Assembly: GCF_001955535.1 (NCBI RefSeq)
Contig: NZ_MPVN01000001.1
Coordinates: forward strand, 1,364,001-1,428,000
Direction of reading: 5' to 3'
DNA: 64,000 bases
Source of the DNA: Paenibacillus sp. FSL H7-0326
GTDB lineage: Bacteria; Bacillota; Bacilli; Paenibacillales; Paenibacillaceae
Below the pieces are notes generated by a model. The model saw nothing but the letters and a program-made list of their open reading frames with translations, did no database searches and was not told the origin of the DNA. The translations under genes and the position numbers were made by a program. Shown here one piece after another: positions 53,615-61,696 of the stretch (its first letter is position 1; every line of letters starts with the position of its first letter).

Positions 53615-53848
53615 GTGCCCTTGATCAAGCAAATACTGAGTATACCACTGTACATCGAGATCCCCAGAATAAACAGCTTTTTCGTTAGTCTCATCTTCGA
53701 CAGAGGTTGTCTCTGGCTTATTCTTGGGGCTATCGGAATATTGGTTCTCTCGTTTATCACCCAGAGCACGATCAACATCCCTTGGTTTATTTTTATTCCG
53801 GTGGTGATTCTTGTCTTCTGGATCGCTTCTAAGAAAAGTAAAAAGTAA
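53615..53848 (+). CDS. small two-helix membrane protein
   Basis: Up to 77 codons ending LVFWIASKKSKK, with two hydrophobic helices (CLWLILGAIGILVLSFI and PWFIFIPVVILVFWI). The start is unclear; no good ribosome site is seen. A terminator on the plus strand follows 32 bases later, which supports expression. The opposite strand is also open with a hydrophilic composition, but it lacks a start. Confidence 0.4.
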   Translation: MPLIKQILSIPLYIEIPRINSFFVSLIFDRGCLWLILGAIGILVLSFITQSTINIPWFIFIPVVILVFWIASKKSKK

Positions 53849-53880
53849 AAGATCTTACAGTTTCCGAAGGTATCGGCACT

Positions 53881-53908
53881 GACAGGCTCATGTTGAGGCT
53901 GTCTTTTT
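53881..53908 (+). terminator. terminator after the small membrane gene
   Basis: GACAGGCTCA and TGAGGCTGTC form a nine-base stem with one mismatch, followed by TTTTT. Confidence 0.72.
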
Positions 53909-53994
53909 CGTGTTGCAGAAGTGTTGGAATCGATATTTCCACCTTGATTGAGAAAATGGAGAAGGGCGAGTTATAGGCCCTTTTCCACTATAAA

Positions 53995-54017
53995 ATCCGA
54001 ATACCCTACATATATAA
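53995..54017 (+). repeat. 23-base repeat, copy 1, at the downstream flank of the ISL3 relic
   Basis: ATCCGAATACCCTACATATA and three further bases. A second copy with 21 of 23 identical bases lies at 57421, in direct orientation. It may be an IS terminus or target-associated sequence. Confidence 0.5.
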
Positions 54018-54037
54018 GGAGCTCCAACATGGACATC

Positions 54038-55429
54038 TTAAATACAATGAGCAGAGGAGAATGTAGTCATGGAAACGTGTAGTTCTCCACGCTCACGAGC
54101 AACACCGATTGGAAGCATCTTTTCGAACATCGGATAATTATAGTCTCGAATCCCATAATCGTCGATACGCTTCTGATACTTGGGTCTACGCTCCTTTTGA
54201 AGCCCTTCCGAAAAGAGTATTTTGGCTCGTAGCGCATCAAATGAGTATCCACGACCTAAACGATTGGCGACACGTATTAGGTTGTTCAGAGACTCCGTAT
54301 AAGCGTTTGTAACACGATGATCGAAGTAGGAGAATATCTCCATCTCCCAGTTCGCCATAGCTTTTGTAAGAGGCTCAAAAGCAGATTGCAATTCCGTTCG
54401 GATCTTGGCTTTCCAATCTTGATATTTAAGGTACGCCTTCTGTCTGCTGTCTGAATCCCACAAGTCAAAGAATGATTCTTTAAGTTCATAGGCAATGCCA
54501 AGAGAGGGATGATTCTTTGTCCAAATGTCAAGCGTTATCCTATCCATCTCTGTGAGCTCCTTGTTGCGCTTCAGGAGGATAAAGCGATCGTGCATAAGCC
54601 CACGCCGTTCCTTCGGTGATAAGCTCACTCTAAGCTGTTTGCGGATGGTTTCCAACGCTTGGTTTGCCATTCGGACAACATGAAACTTTATCAATAATGA
54701 TAATTGCTTTGGGTAGTACTGCCTTTACAGCGTCCTTATACGGCTGCCACATATCCATTGTGACATAATGTATTCTGCCTTTGTTTGGGATGCGTGAGAG
54801 GCTGCCTATGACCGTTTCCTTGTTGCGGTTAGGCAGAATATCAAACAAGGTATGTTCTTGAATATTGGTTAAGACACAACGAGGCTTGATAATGTGAATC
54901 TCATCAATGCCAAGCCAATTAGGAGTCTCAAATCGCAACGTTTCTTCAAGGCGCTTGATGTAGTCACGAAAGATGTTCCGTATGGTCTTCTCATTCAAAC
55001 CTACATCTTCCGAAACACTTGTGAATGTACGCTTGATGCTCTGCTTTTCAATGTACGATAATAACGATTAGTACAGCTTCGCTTTTCATTGATCGTGTGG
55101 TCTAAACGCTCCCAGAAGGTTTGCTTGCAATCTCTACAACGATACCTCTGACGCTTTATGAGAAGCCCTACACGCTTTCCGTGGATCGGCAAGTCCATAC
55201 ATAACTGTTCTCGGTTATCGTGCTTGTAAAGGTTCGCTATGCATCCACAATGAGGACAAGTTAAAGGTGGAGAGTCCGCCTCCACCCGAATTTGAAAGTC
55301 ATGTTCATTCTCAGCAACATTCAATATGTTGAATTTTGAAAGGTTTAGGATATCCACTATCGGTCTTATCGCCCATTCAGTGTATCTCATTGGTCTCAGA
55401 AACCAGACTGTTAATAGGATAAGCTGCAC
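54038..55429 (-). pseudogene. ISL3 family transposase, two frameshifts
   Basis: Three overlapping frames give one ISL3-type transposase. The first is a zinc-finger N-terminus (PPLTCPHCGCIANLYK, YRCRDCKQTFWERL). The second has WLGIDEIHIIKPRC, HTLFDILPNRNKETV and YVTMDMWQPYKDAVK. The third continues RVTNAYTESLNNLIRVANRL with the final catalytic Glu. A one-base loss near 55063 and a one-base gain near 54687 break the frame; correcting both gives about 460 residues. The element is therefore inactive. Confidence 0.85.
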
Positions 55430-55458
55430 TGGCAGGAAACTAGAAATTCAACTCAAAG

Positions 55459-55486
55459 ACCTGCCGACAATATTTTGTCGGCAGGT
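55459..55486. terminator. perfect 12-bp palindrome, possible terminator of the MFS gene
   Basis: ACCTGCCGACAA-TATT-TTGTCGGCAGGT, extended by CTCA/TGAG. It lies about 55 bases after the MFS stop. The T-tract is poor on both strands, so it could also be an IS-associated palindrome. Confidence 0.5.
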
Positions 55487-55542
55487 TGAGCTACTACGAG
55501 GCCGGTGAGCATGCAACAAACCGTAAGTTGGCAGTCAATTAG

Positions 55543-56994
55543 TCATTTCGAAGGTTTGACTAATCTGCTACCCTGTTTATCATTCTTTAATCCAATACTA
55601 GCGATTAGTGCGATGATCACTGCAATGGTAACCACCAGAAATGAATCGGAATAGTTTACGGCATCTAAACTATACATTGGGTTTAACGGAAAGTTCGCAT
55701 CTCTCCGTGCATGCAGAAATGCTCCAATGAGGCTAGCTCCTGTTCCTACCCCAAGATACAGTGCACCCTGAAAGAATCCCATACCTACTCCAACCATATC
55801 CTTCTGAAGAACTCCTACAGCAGAATTAGTAGCAGGTGAATTAACTAAAGCAAAAGCTATTCCCGCCCCCATGACTCCCACTGAACTCATAATGGGGGAT
55901 GCCCCTGTGGCAAATGTCGACAAGAAAAAAGTGGATATTCCCATCACGATTAGTCCAGTAACAATAAGCGATTTGGTCCCAACACGATCAGATATTCGGC
56001 CAACCCATGGCGAAAGGAGTGCAACAGCCGCACCTCCTGGTAAAAGTGTTAAACCTGCTTCACCAGGAGTGAGTTGGTTAACTTCCAAATTAAGCAACGG
56101 TACGTATACAAGGACCGCAAAATAGGCAAACGCAGACAAAAATGCTACAACCACGGAGTTCACATAGAGTTTGTTTTTGAACAAGACCGGTCGTACGAAT
56201 GGATTTTTTGCCGCGCCAATACGCCAAATGAATCCAATCATGGAAATAAGGGAACCCAAAAAACTTCCTAAAGTAGAAAATGAGGTAAAGCCGTTGCTTT
56301 CCCCTTGCGTTACCCCCAAAAGGAATAGTCCCACGGCAAGACCTAATAGAGCACCACCTGCCAAATCAAATCCTCGCTCGGTTCCACCTACTATTACCGG
56401 TTTAATTCCTGGCAGAGCAAAAATAGACCCGACTACAATGAAGAGTGACAGGATAAAGGTTATCCAGAATAAAGCAGGCCATCCCCAAGTTTGGCCGACA
56501 ATGCCGCCGAAGATCGGTCCAAAGGCCGTTCCTATACCAATACACCCCGCAACGACTCCTAATGCGGTGCCACGTTTCCCTTCTGCAAAAACCTTCGAAA
56601 CCGCCACAACAGATAAGACCGGTATGGCAGACATTCCAGCTCCTTGAACCATCCGGCCGAATACTAATACTGGCAGGCTGGGAGCAAGAACGCAGATCAA
56701 ACTTCCAATGCTCAATACGGAAGTGGCAAAAGTGTACAGCTTTCTGAGTTCAATAAAATCCGACATCCGACCGTATAGAGGAATACCAATAGCAAGTAGA
56801 AGTGTAATTCCAGTCACTACCCAACTTACTTGAGCCTTCGAAGCTTGTAAGGATTCGCTAATGAGACCAAGAACAGGGTTCACCATATCCACCGTGATGG
56901 CAGCCAATAAGGAAGACAAGACAAGGACCATCATTAATAATTTTGTGGACACCTGATTTTGTACAGATTCATTTTGTTTTGTCTTTGTATTCAT
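55543..56994 (-). CDS. MFS drug exporter, 14-helix family
   Basis: A 483-residue transporter. Motif A is LYGRMSDFIELRKLY, an antiporter-type motif C is GIGTAFGPIFGGIVG, and the second half has LTLLPGGAAVALLSPWVGRI. It belongs to the DHA2-like group that includes TetK/TetL; the substrate is not identified. Hydrophobic segments are consistent with 14 helices. Its ribosome site AGGAGG lies in the 3' arm of a hairpin with a leader peptide upstream, pointing to drug-inducible translation. Confidence 0.9.
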   Translation of the reverse strand: MNTKTKQNESVQNQVSTKLLMMVLVLSSLLAAITVDMVNPVLGLISESLQASKAQVSWVVTGITLLLAIGIPLYGRMSDFIELRKLYTFATSVLSIGSLICVLAPSLPVLVFGRMVQGAGMSAIPVLSVVAVSKVFAEGKRGTALGVVAGCIGIGTAFGPIFGGIVGQTWGWPALFWITFILSLFIVVGSIFALPGIKPVIVGGTERGFDLAGGALLGLAVGLFLLGVTQGESNGFTSFSTLGSFLGSLISMIGFIWRIGAAKNPFVRPVLFKNKLYVNSVVVAFLSAFAYFAVLVYVPLLNLEVNQLTPGEAGLTLLPGGAAVALLSPWVGRISDRVGTKSLIVTGLIVMGISTFFLSTFATGASPIMSSVGVMGAGIAFALVNSPATNSAVGVLQKDMVGVGMGFFQGALYLGVGTGASLIGAFLHARRDANFPLNPMYSLDAVNYSDSFLVVTIAVIIALIASIGLKNDKQGSRLVKPSK

Positions 56995-57000
56995 TTGGAA

Positions 57001-57040
57001 AAGCCTCCTAAAATATTTGATTGCTTATTTTAGGAGGCTT
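57001..57040 (-). promoter_or_regulatory. RBS-sequestering hairpin before the MFS gene
   Basis: AAGCCTCCTAAAATA and TATTTTAGGAGGCTT are perfectly complementary over 15 bases with a ten-base loop. The AGGAGG of the MFS gene, nine bases before its ATG, lies in the 3' arm. The stop codon of the leader peptide lies in the 5' arm. This is the translational-attenuation arrangement known from cat and erm genes. Confidence 0.82.
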
Positions 57041-57068
57041 GGTCATCTGATTTCTTTACCACGTACAT
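57030..57068 (-). CDS. leader peptide of the MFS exporter gene (12 aa)
   Basis: ATG at 57068 is preceded by AGGAAGGGTGA and encodes MYVVKKSDDQAS, ending in TAA at 57030-57032 inside the first arm of the hairpin. A ribosome stalled near its end would open the stem and free the MFS ribosome site. It is too short for ordinary gene finding; the position relative to the hairpin is the evidence. Confidence 0.72.
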   Translation of the reverse strand: MYVVKKSDDQAS

Positions 57069-57139
57069 TCACCCTTCCTACATGTTACAAAAGTTGGAGA
57101 TAAAAAATAAAAGACGTGCAGGGGCAGTCCCGAACTTTA

Positions 57140-57169
57140 TATATATCTGACCATAGCTACCATTGTCAT
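57140..57169 (-). promoter_or_regulatory. probable sigma-A promoter of the MFS unit
   Basis: ATGACA, a spacer of 18 bases, then TATATA on the minus strand, about 70 bases upstream of the leader peptide. It is a near-consensus match. Confidence 0.5.
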
Positions 57170-57571
57170 TTTTAGGTCAGTAAAACAACTGTTTTTTTGC
57201 GGAAACTGACGATTTAAAAATTATGATATAATTATGAAGAAACTGAACCCGACAAACAAGAGCACTAATTCATTATAATAGTTTTTTATCACCTCTTATA
57301 ATTCAAATGCATGACAAATAGATTTATATATATTATCTTGATATTCAAAAATTTATAGCTGTTTCAACCATTAGATCAGAATTTATACACACATGGCAAC
57401 GAACAGATTTCAACCATATTATCCGAATACCCTATATGTATAAACGTTTACAGTTCCACATATGTTGGATTCGGAATAAAAATGGATCTACCCTCTAAAC
57501 TAAAAATGAATGATGCTCCCACCATAACATCTTCAGCTACATACTTTTCAGTTCATACTTTATCTGCTATA
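57170..57571. other. AT-rich intergenic stretch
   Basis: No gene is seen. It holds several A/T runs and copy 2 of the 23-base repeat. It also has pairs of short similar words (CAACCAT, TTCAACCATATTATCC), but nothing that I can assign. Confidence 0.4.
57421..57443 (+). repeat. 23-base repeat, copy 2
   Basis: ATCCGAATACCCTATATGTA and three further bases, 21 of 23 identical to copy 1 at 53995. The flank continues with a diverged similarity (AGTTCCACAT against AGCTCCAACAT), so the repeated unit is longer than the exact core. Confidence 0.5.
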
Positions 57572-57976
57572 TCATAGCTTTTTCATAAACAGGATCTCCA
57601 AAGGCTCATTCTCTTGCATCAAACAGCCGGCGTCCTTGTACCCCAGCTTGCGGTAGAAATGTTGAGCGTCTTCATTGGATTGGGTCGAGGTCATTACTGT
57701 AGTATAGCCTTGCTGCCTCATAAGCTGCTCCCAATGGAGTACAGTCTCTTTGCCGTACCCTTTGCCGCGGTAAGGTTCATCAAGCCAGATCAAGTTCATA
57801 AAGGGGGTGTTATCCCAAAAGTATCCATACCTCATCCAGCCCATGACCTCAGAAGAGTGCCTTAGCATCAAAATTTCTTTATCTCTAATCTTGCTGGCGA
57901 TAAGCGCTTTAGCGATATGTTGATCTCGATCTGCTATGTATGTATAATCCGCCTCTGTTGCAAAATCAATCTTCAT
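57572..57976 (-). CDS. GNAT family N-acetyltransferase
   Basis: About 134 residues. DEPYRGKGYGKETVLHWEQL is motif A, and NEDAQHFYRKLGYKDAG motif B. The ATG behind GTGGGGA is preferred to the longer frame. The substrate is unknown. Confidence 0.85.
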   Translation of the reverse strand: MKIDFATEADYTYIADRDQHIAKALIASKIRDKEILMLRHSSEVMGWMRYGYFWDNTPFMNLIWLDEPYRGKGYGKETVLHWEQLMRQQGYTTVMTSTQSNEDAQHFYRKLGYKDAGCLMQENEPLEILFMKKL

Positions 57977-58163
57977 GCGATCCCCACTTTCACAAGCAAA
58001 ATTCAACTCTTATACAACATAATAACTGCATGTCCTTCATTAACTTTCCATTATCCATCTCACGTTCAATAGATGCCCTAAATAACTATACTATAGAGAT
58101 GACGACCCAGCCTTGAATGGTCATGTTTGAGACGGAGTCATGTATAAACTAAACAGGGGAATC

Positions 58164-58805
58164 TTACTTCCCCGTCCTTACGATATGGGCAAGCTTATAC
58201 ATTTCCGCGATATCATACCGGTTGATCGATTCAAATCTTCTTACCGCCTCATCAATATCTACGAGCTCCACCAGAGATACCTGCTCTCCATCCTCGGGAT
58301 TAAGCGGCTTGGCCACAATCTTCACTTCACCATACCCTAGTAGACGAATAAAATTCGGATGCGGGATATGCGGGCGATAGGCAGCTTCAGCCATTGAGGA
58401 GCACTGAAAATGACCAAATGGCTGATAAGATACGAGCTCCGCCCCGATCTCTTCCATCAGCTCCCGCCTTAAGCCTTCCATATAGTGTTCACCGGGTTCG
58501 AGTGTACCGCCGATCAGCTCCCATCTGCCATCCTCCAGCTGCATGACAACGTACTGATTGCCAACGACAGGAATGATACTGATGTTACTGATCAGCGATT
58601 CTTCCGGTGCCTGTTCTGTATTCAGATGAGCTGTCACCACTCCCCAATGGATCGGTCCGCTCAGTGTCTTGAATTGCTGCATCATCTCGTTCAATATATA
58701 TGTCACCTCTACTGGTTCATTATGTTTGCTTAAGCTTATAACAGAAGCAGAAGATTTGCATCCTCCAGACGGAGCTACATACTGGTGAAACAACATATTA
58801 GACAA
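58164..58805 (-). CDS. NUDIX hydrolase
   Basis: Up to 213 residues; the NUDIX box is GGTLEPGEHYMEGLRRE followed by LMEEIGA, near residues 112-134. The first 45 codons lack a ribosome site and the true start may be a TTG behind AGAGGTGAC, or the ATG pair at MMQQFKTL. The C-terminus LVELVDIDEAVRRFESINRY is typical. The substrate is unknown. Confidence 0.8.
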   Translation of the reverse strand: MSNMLFHQYVAPSGGCKSSASVISLSKHNEPVEVTYILNEMMQQFKTLSGPIHWGVVTAHLNTEQAPEESLISNISIIPVVGNQYVVMQLEDGRWELIGGTLEPGEHYMEGLRRELMEEIGAELVSYQPFGHFQCSSMAEAAYRPHIPHPNFIRLLGYGEVKIVAKPLNPEDGEQVSLVELVDIDEAVRRFESINRYDIAEMYKLAHIVRTGK

Positions 58806-58880
58806 TATTAATGATGTTGACGCTGTACATATCTGCAGTTTTGATGGATGAAAGCATCACTTCAACATTCCCCATCATCC

Positions 58881-60389
58881 CTAAAAAACCTTCCCGATCA
58901 GCACCATCACCTGGCTCTCTCCTGTTCTCCGCAGCACATAATAGCCTTCTGTCGAAGCGGTTGCGATACCATCCGGACCTACGTTGCACAGCTCGCCTGG
59001 CTTGCACGATCCATCATCTCTGACCCGCAGCTTGCCCAGCATGCCGACAGCAACCCACTCGAGTCTTTGCATCCTAGGAATATACGCTTGCTTCGGATTC
59101 CAGGCAGGGTTCAGCATGGGCTGCAGCTCTGTTCGCTCAGGAGCGAGGACGGCTTCTTGTTTGTCCAATAGCGCTGGTACGGTGACCTCATGATACTTTG
59201 TTCTTCCCCACTCGTCAGTCACATATCTTCCCTGCCAGCCCATTTCACCTGAGTCTGCGAGATAAGCAGGCACAGCACTGCTCACACCCAAGATGTATCG
59301 ATCTCCCGGACGTGCAGTTCTGACCCGATCCCCTTCCAGAGCAATAAAATAACCAGGCTCGATGGGCTGTCCATTTACCGTTTCGAACATTTCGGCATAA
59401 TCTGCAGCCGGACTGCTGACGGTCCCGTCGATTCTTACATCTCCATTGCTCAATATCTTGGCAGCCAGCCCAGGAGCTTCAGCGCTTGTCCCATTCGCCA
59501 AATACCAAGAGTACTCCTGCTCATTGGCTGCTCCGAATCTTCCCATGATGTGGACACCTTCAAGTCCATTGGTAGTAGTACTTTGTCCTTCCGCATGAGC
59601 ATAGTTGCTGTCTGCCATGGTGTTTACACCTTCTGAATGAGAAGCGAGTCCTCCAGCTGTTGTGATTGCTCCTTCGGCATGAGCCGCTTGGCCACTTGAT
59701 ATACTCTGATTGCCCTCGGCGTGGGACTGGTCGCCACTCGCCACCGTACGCTGTCCCTCCGCATGAGTAAAAGCACCGCTGGCGAGATTCAGGTTCCCCT
59801 CGGCGTGGGAGGATCTACCGCTGGCTGTATTGTTTTCACCCTCTGCATGGGCTGCTTGTCCCGCTGCGGTTGTCTCCATTCCTTCGGCATGGGAATTAAG
59901 TCCGCTCGCAATCGTCAATTCACCTTCCGCGTGCGCGTTAATGCCAGCTGCGATCGTGAGTCCACCTTCGGCATGAGAGTTCTGCTCAATGGCCGATGTA
60001 AGAAATCCCTCCGCATGCGAGTTATCTCCGTCTGCAATGGTGGCCTGACCTTCTGCATGAGCATAGAGCGCACGCGCCATGGTACCGCCGCCCTCCGCGT
60101 GCGAAGCCGATCCAGATGCAGATGTAAAATATCCTTCAGCATGGGCTGCCTCTGCACCCGCTACAGTCTGCTCCCCTTCCGCATGTGAGTATAGACCGGA
60201 AGCGATGGATGCTCCTCCCTCTGCATGTGAGGCATCTGCCAGCGCTTGTGTTAAGTATCCCTCGGCGTGGGCCGCAGTCTGTGTTGCTGTCGTATCCAGT
60301 CCTTCCGTATGGGATGAGCTGCCGATTGCCACCGTATTTGTCCCTTCCGCTGTGGAACAAGTTCCTATCGCCTGTGAATTGCATAACAT
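58881..60389 (-). CDS. SHAEG-repeat protein with Peptidase_G2 autoproteolytic domain
   Basis: A 502-residue protein. Residues 1 to about 275 consist of 14-residue units, each ending in a (S/A/T)HAEG-type pentapeptide; I count 19 such pentapeptides. They resemble the YadA-head left-handed beta-roll. The C-terminal 220 residues carry SSPAADYAEMFE, GYFIALEGDRVRTA and YILGVSSAVPAY, the Peptidase_G2 (intramolecular chaperone autoproteolysis) domain of phage tail or appendage fibres. AAGGAG precedes the ATG. There is no signal peptide and there are no phage neighbours. Confidence 0.88.
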   Translation of the reverse strand: MLCNSQAIGTCSTAEGTNTVAIGSSSHTEGLDTTATQTAAHAEGYLTQALADASHAEGGASIASGLYSHAEGEQTVAGAEAAHAEGYFTSASGSASHAEGGGTMARALYAHAEGQATIADGDNSHAEGFLTSAIEQNSHAEGGLTIAAGINAHAEGELTIASGLNSHAEGMETTAAGQAAHAEGENNTASGRSSHAEGNLNLASGAFTHAEGQRTVASGDQSHAEGNQSISSGQAAHAEGAITTAGGLASHSEGVNTMADSNYAHAEGQSTTTNGLEGVHIMGRFGAANEQEYSWYLANGTSAEAPGLAAKILSNGDVRIDGTVSSPAADYAEMFETVNGQPIEPGYFIALEGDRVRTARPGDRYILGVSSAVPAYLADSGEMGWQGRYVTDEWGRTKYHEVTVPALLDKQEAVLAPERTELQPMLNPAWNPKQAYIPRMQRLEWVAVGMLGKLRVRDDGSCKPGELCNVGPDGIATASTEGYYVLRRTGESQVMVLIGKVF

Positions 60390-60688
60390 CGATACATCTC
60401 TCCTTCAGAATCTTTGATTCTATTATTCTATGAGAGAATATGAATAATGCCTGGGACATTGCTAGACAGAAGGTCTCTTTTTAAGGAAAAGGGGGGATGA
60501 CTACTTTTTTCTCACTTTCAGTAAATTTCTTTAGCCATGACCCGAAACTAATCTGCCATCCGCAACGCTATATATAATAGATTCATTTTAGAGTAGAGAA
60601 CAACAAAACAATTCCATAGAAGACTGAGTATATGAACGTTTAAGAAATTTCCACTCTAGGTCTTTCATCTTATCTTAGGAGCAATGTT

Positions 60689-61360
60689 ATGAAAAAGAAA
60701 TACGATCGCATCTCCATACTGCAGCTCATATGTCTCATGGTCCTGCTTACGGGATGCGCTAACGTTGCCCCAGCTGCTTCGAGTCTCTCACCTGAACGAA
60801 TAAACGAGCTTAGACAGGAGTATCCTGCCGAACAAGGATTTCCTCCAAACATCATGGCTAGAGAGATTCCCTTCCAGCAGGTACTAGAGGTGGCAGATGC
60901 CGTGATTATTGCAGAAGTCGTGCAGCCTAATCCCAACTTCCACAGTGAGTTATTTACTGAGCCCAACACGCCGGAAGGAGCTCTTGCCGAAAAAACAAAT
61001 AAACAAAATCTATCACCAGCTGTCTATGAATTTTTCTCCTATCAAGTCCGTGTAGAAGAGGTCATCTATGGAGAGACTGTTGAGAACATCATAGATCTAT
61101 TCTATAGCTCTGAAATGAAAGGATTTGAACCTGAATTAGAAGCCGGTATGAAGATCGTAACGGCAATCATGTCGGGAACAGGAGATGAGCAAGAGGGGAA
61201 GTACTCATACACCCGCTACGGAACCTATTACATTGTGGACGAGAATTATGTCTTATCTGCTTATGAAGGACATAGCGAGGAGCTGACCGCCTTTGCCTCA
61301 CAGACCAATGGCAAGCTTCTTACGCATCTGATCCGTACAATAAAGGAATTGACCCATTGA
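60689..61360 (+). CDS. lipoprotein of unknown function
   Basis: A 223-residue protein with a type II signal peptide: LICLMVLLTGC gives the lipobox LLTGC with Cys near residue 23. The mature part (VADAVIIAEVVQPNPNF, YQVRVEEVIYGETVENIIDL, YTRYGTYYIVDENYVLSAYE) looks like a beta-rich domain of the kind found in secreted Bacillales proteins; I cannot name it. AGGAGC precedes the ATG. It is anchored on the outer face of the membrane. Confidence 0.78.
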   Translation: MKKKYDRISILQLICLMVLLTGCANVAPAASSLSPERINELRQEYPAEQGFPPNIMAREIPFQQVLEVADAVIIAEVVQPNPNFHSELFTEPNTPEGALAEKTNKQNLSPAVYEFFSYQVRVEEVIYGETVENIIDLFYSSEMKGFEPELEAGMKIVTAIMSGTGDEQEGKYSYTRYGTYYIVDENYVLSAYEGHSEELTAFASQTNGKLLTHLIRTIKELTH

Positions 61361-61696
61361 CCCAGCCATAGGGTCCGTCAAGTATTGCCTGTTCTATTCC
61401 TTGTTCTACTGCTTCCCATAGTCAATTCTATGGCCTTCTGCCTCCTCCTTTACCTCGTTTACCTCAAATTATTCAACTTAAGAGCATATCAAAAAGACCT
61501 GCGAATAAGTCATAAGGATGAACCTGTTCGCAGGTCTTGCTGATATGCTGCGTTGCTATACTCGCTGTTTACAACGTATTTTCAAAACGGATGAAAATAT
61601 CAATTGTATTCATTGCTGTTTTTTTACTCTTCACTCATTGCTTCTACAACATACGAATTTCAAAGGAGGTATCCCCTTTTACAAACTTCTTACAGC
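61361..61696. other. intergenic region
   Basis: It holds the long hairpin at 61484-61548. A plus-strand frame from about 61591 starts MKISIVFIAVFLLFTHC like a short signal peptide but has no ribosome site. I see nothing else that I can assign. Confidence 0.4.
61484..61548. terminator. long hairpin between convergent genes
   Basis: GCATATCA-AA-AAGACCTGCGAA pairs with TTCGCAGGTCTT-GC-TGATATGC: 20 paired bases with one two-base mismatch and a 21-base loop. It sits between convergent genes and may terminate both, although no long T run follows. Confidence 0.55.

Noticed and set aside
53560..53848. Long hydrophilic minus-strand frame opposite the small membrane protein
   Set aside because: It lacks a start codon. 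The plus-strand frame ends naturally in a Lys-rich tail and is followed by a terminator, so the antisense frame is more likely a shadow of a hydrophobic gene.
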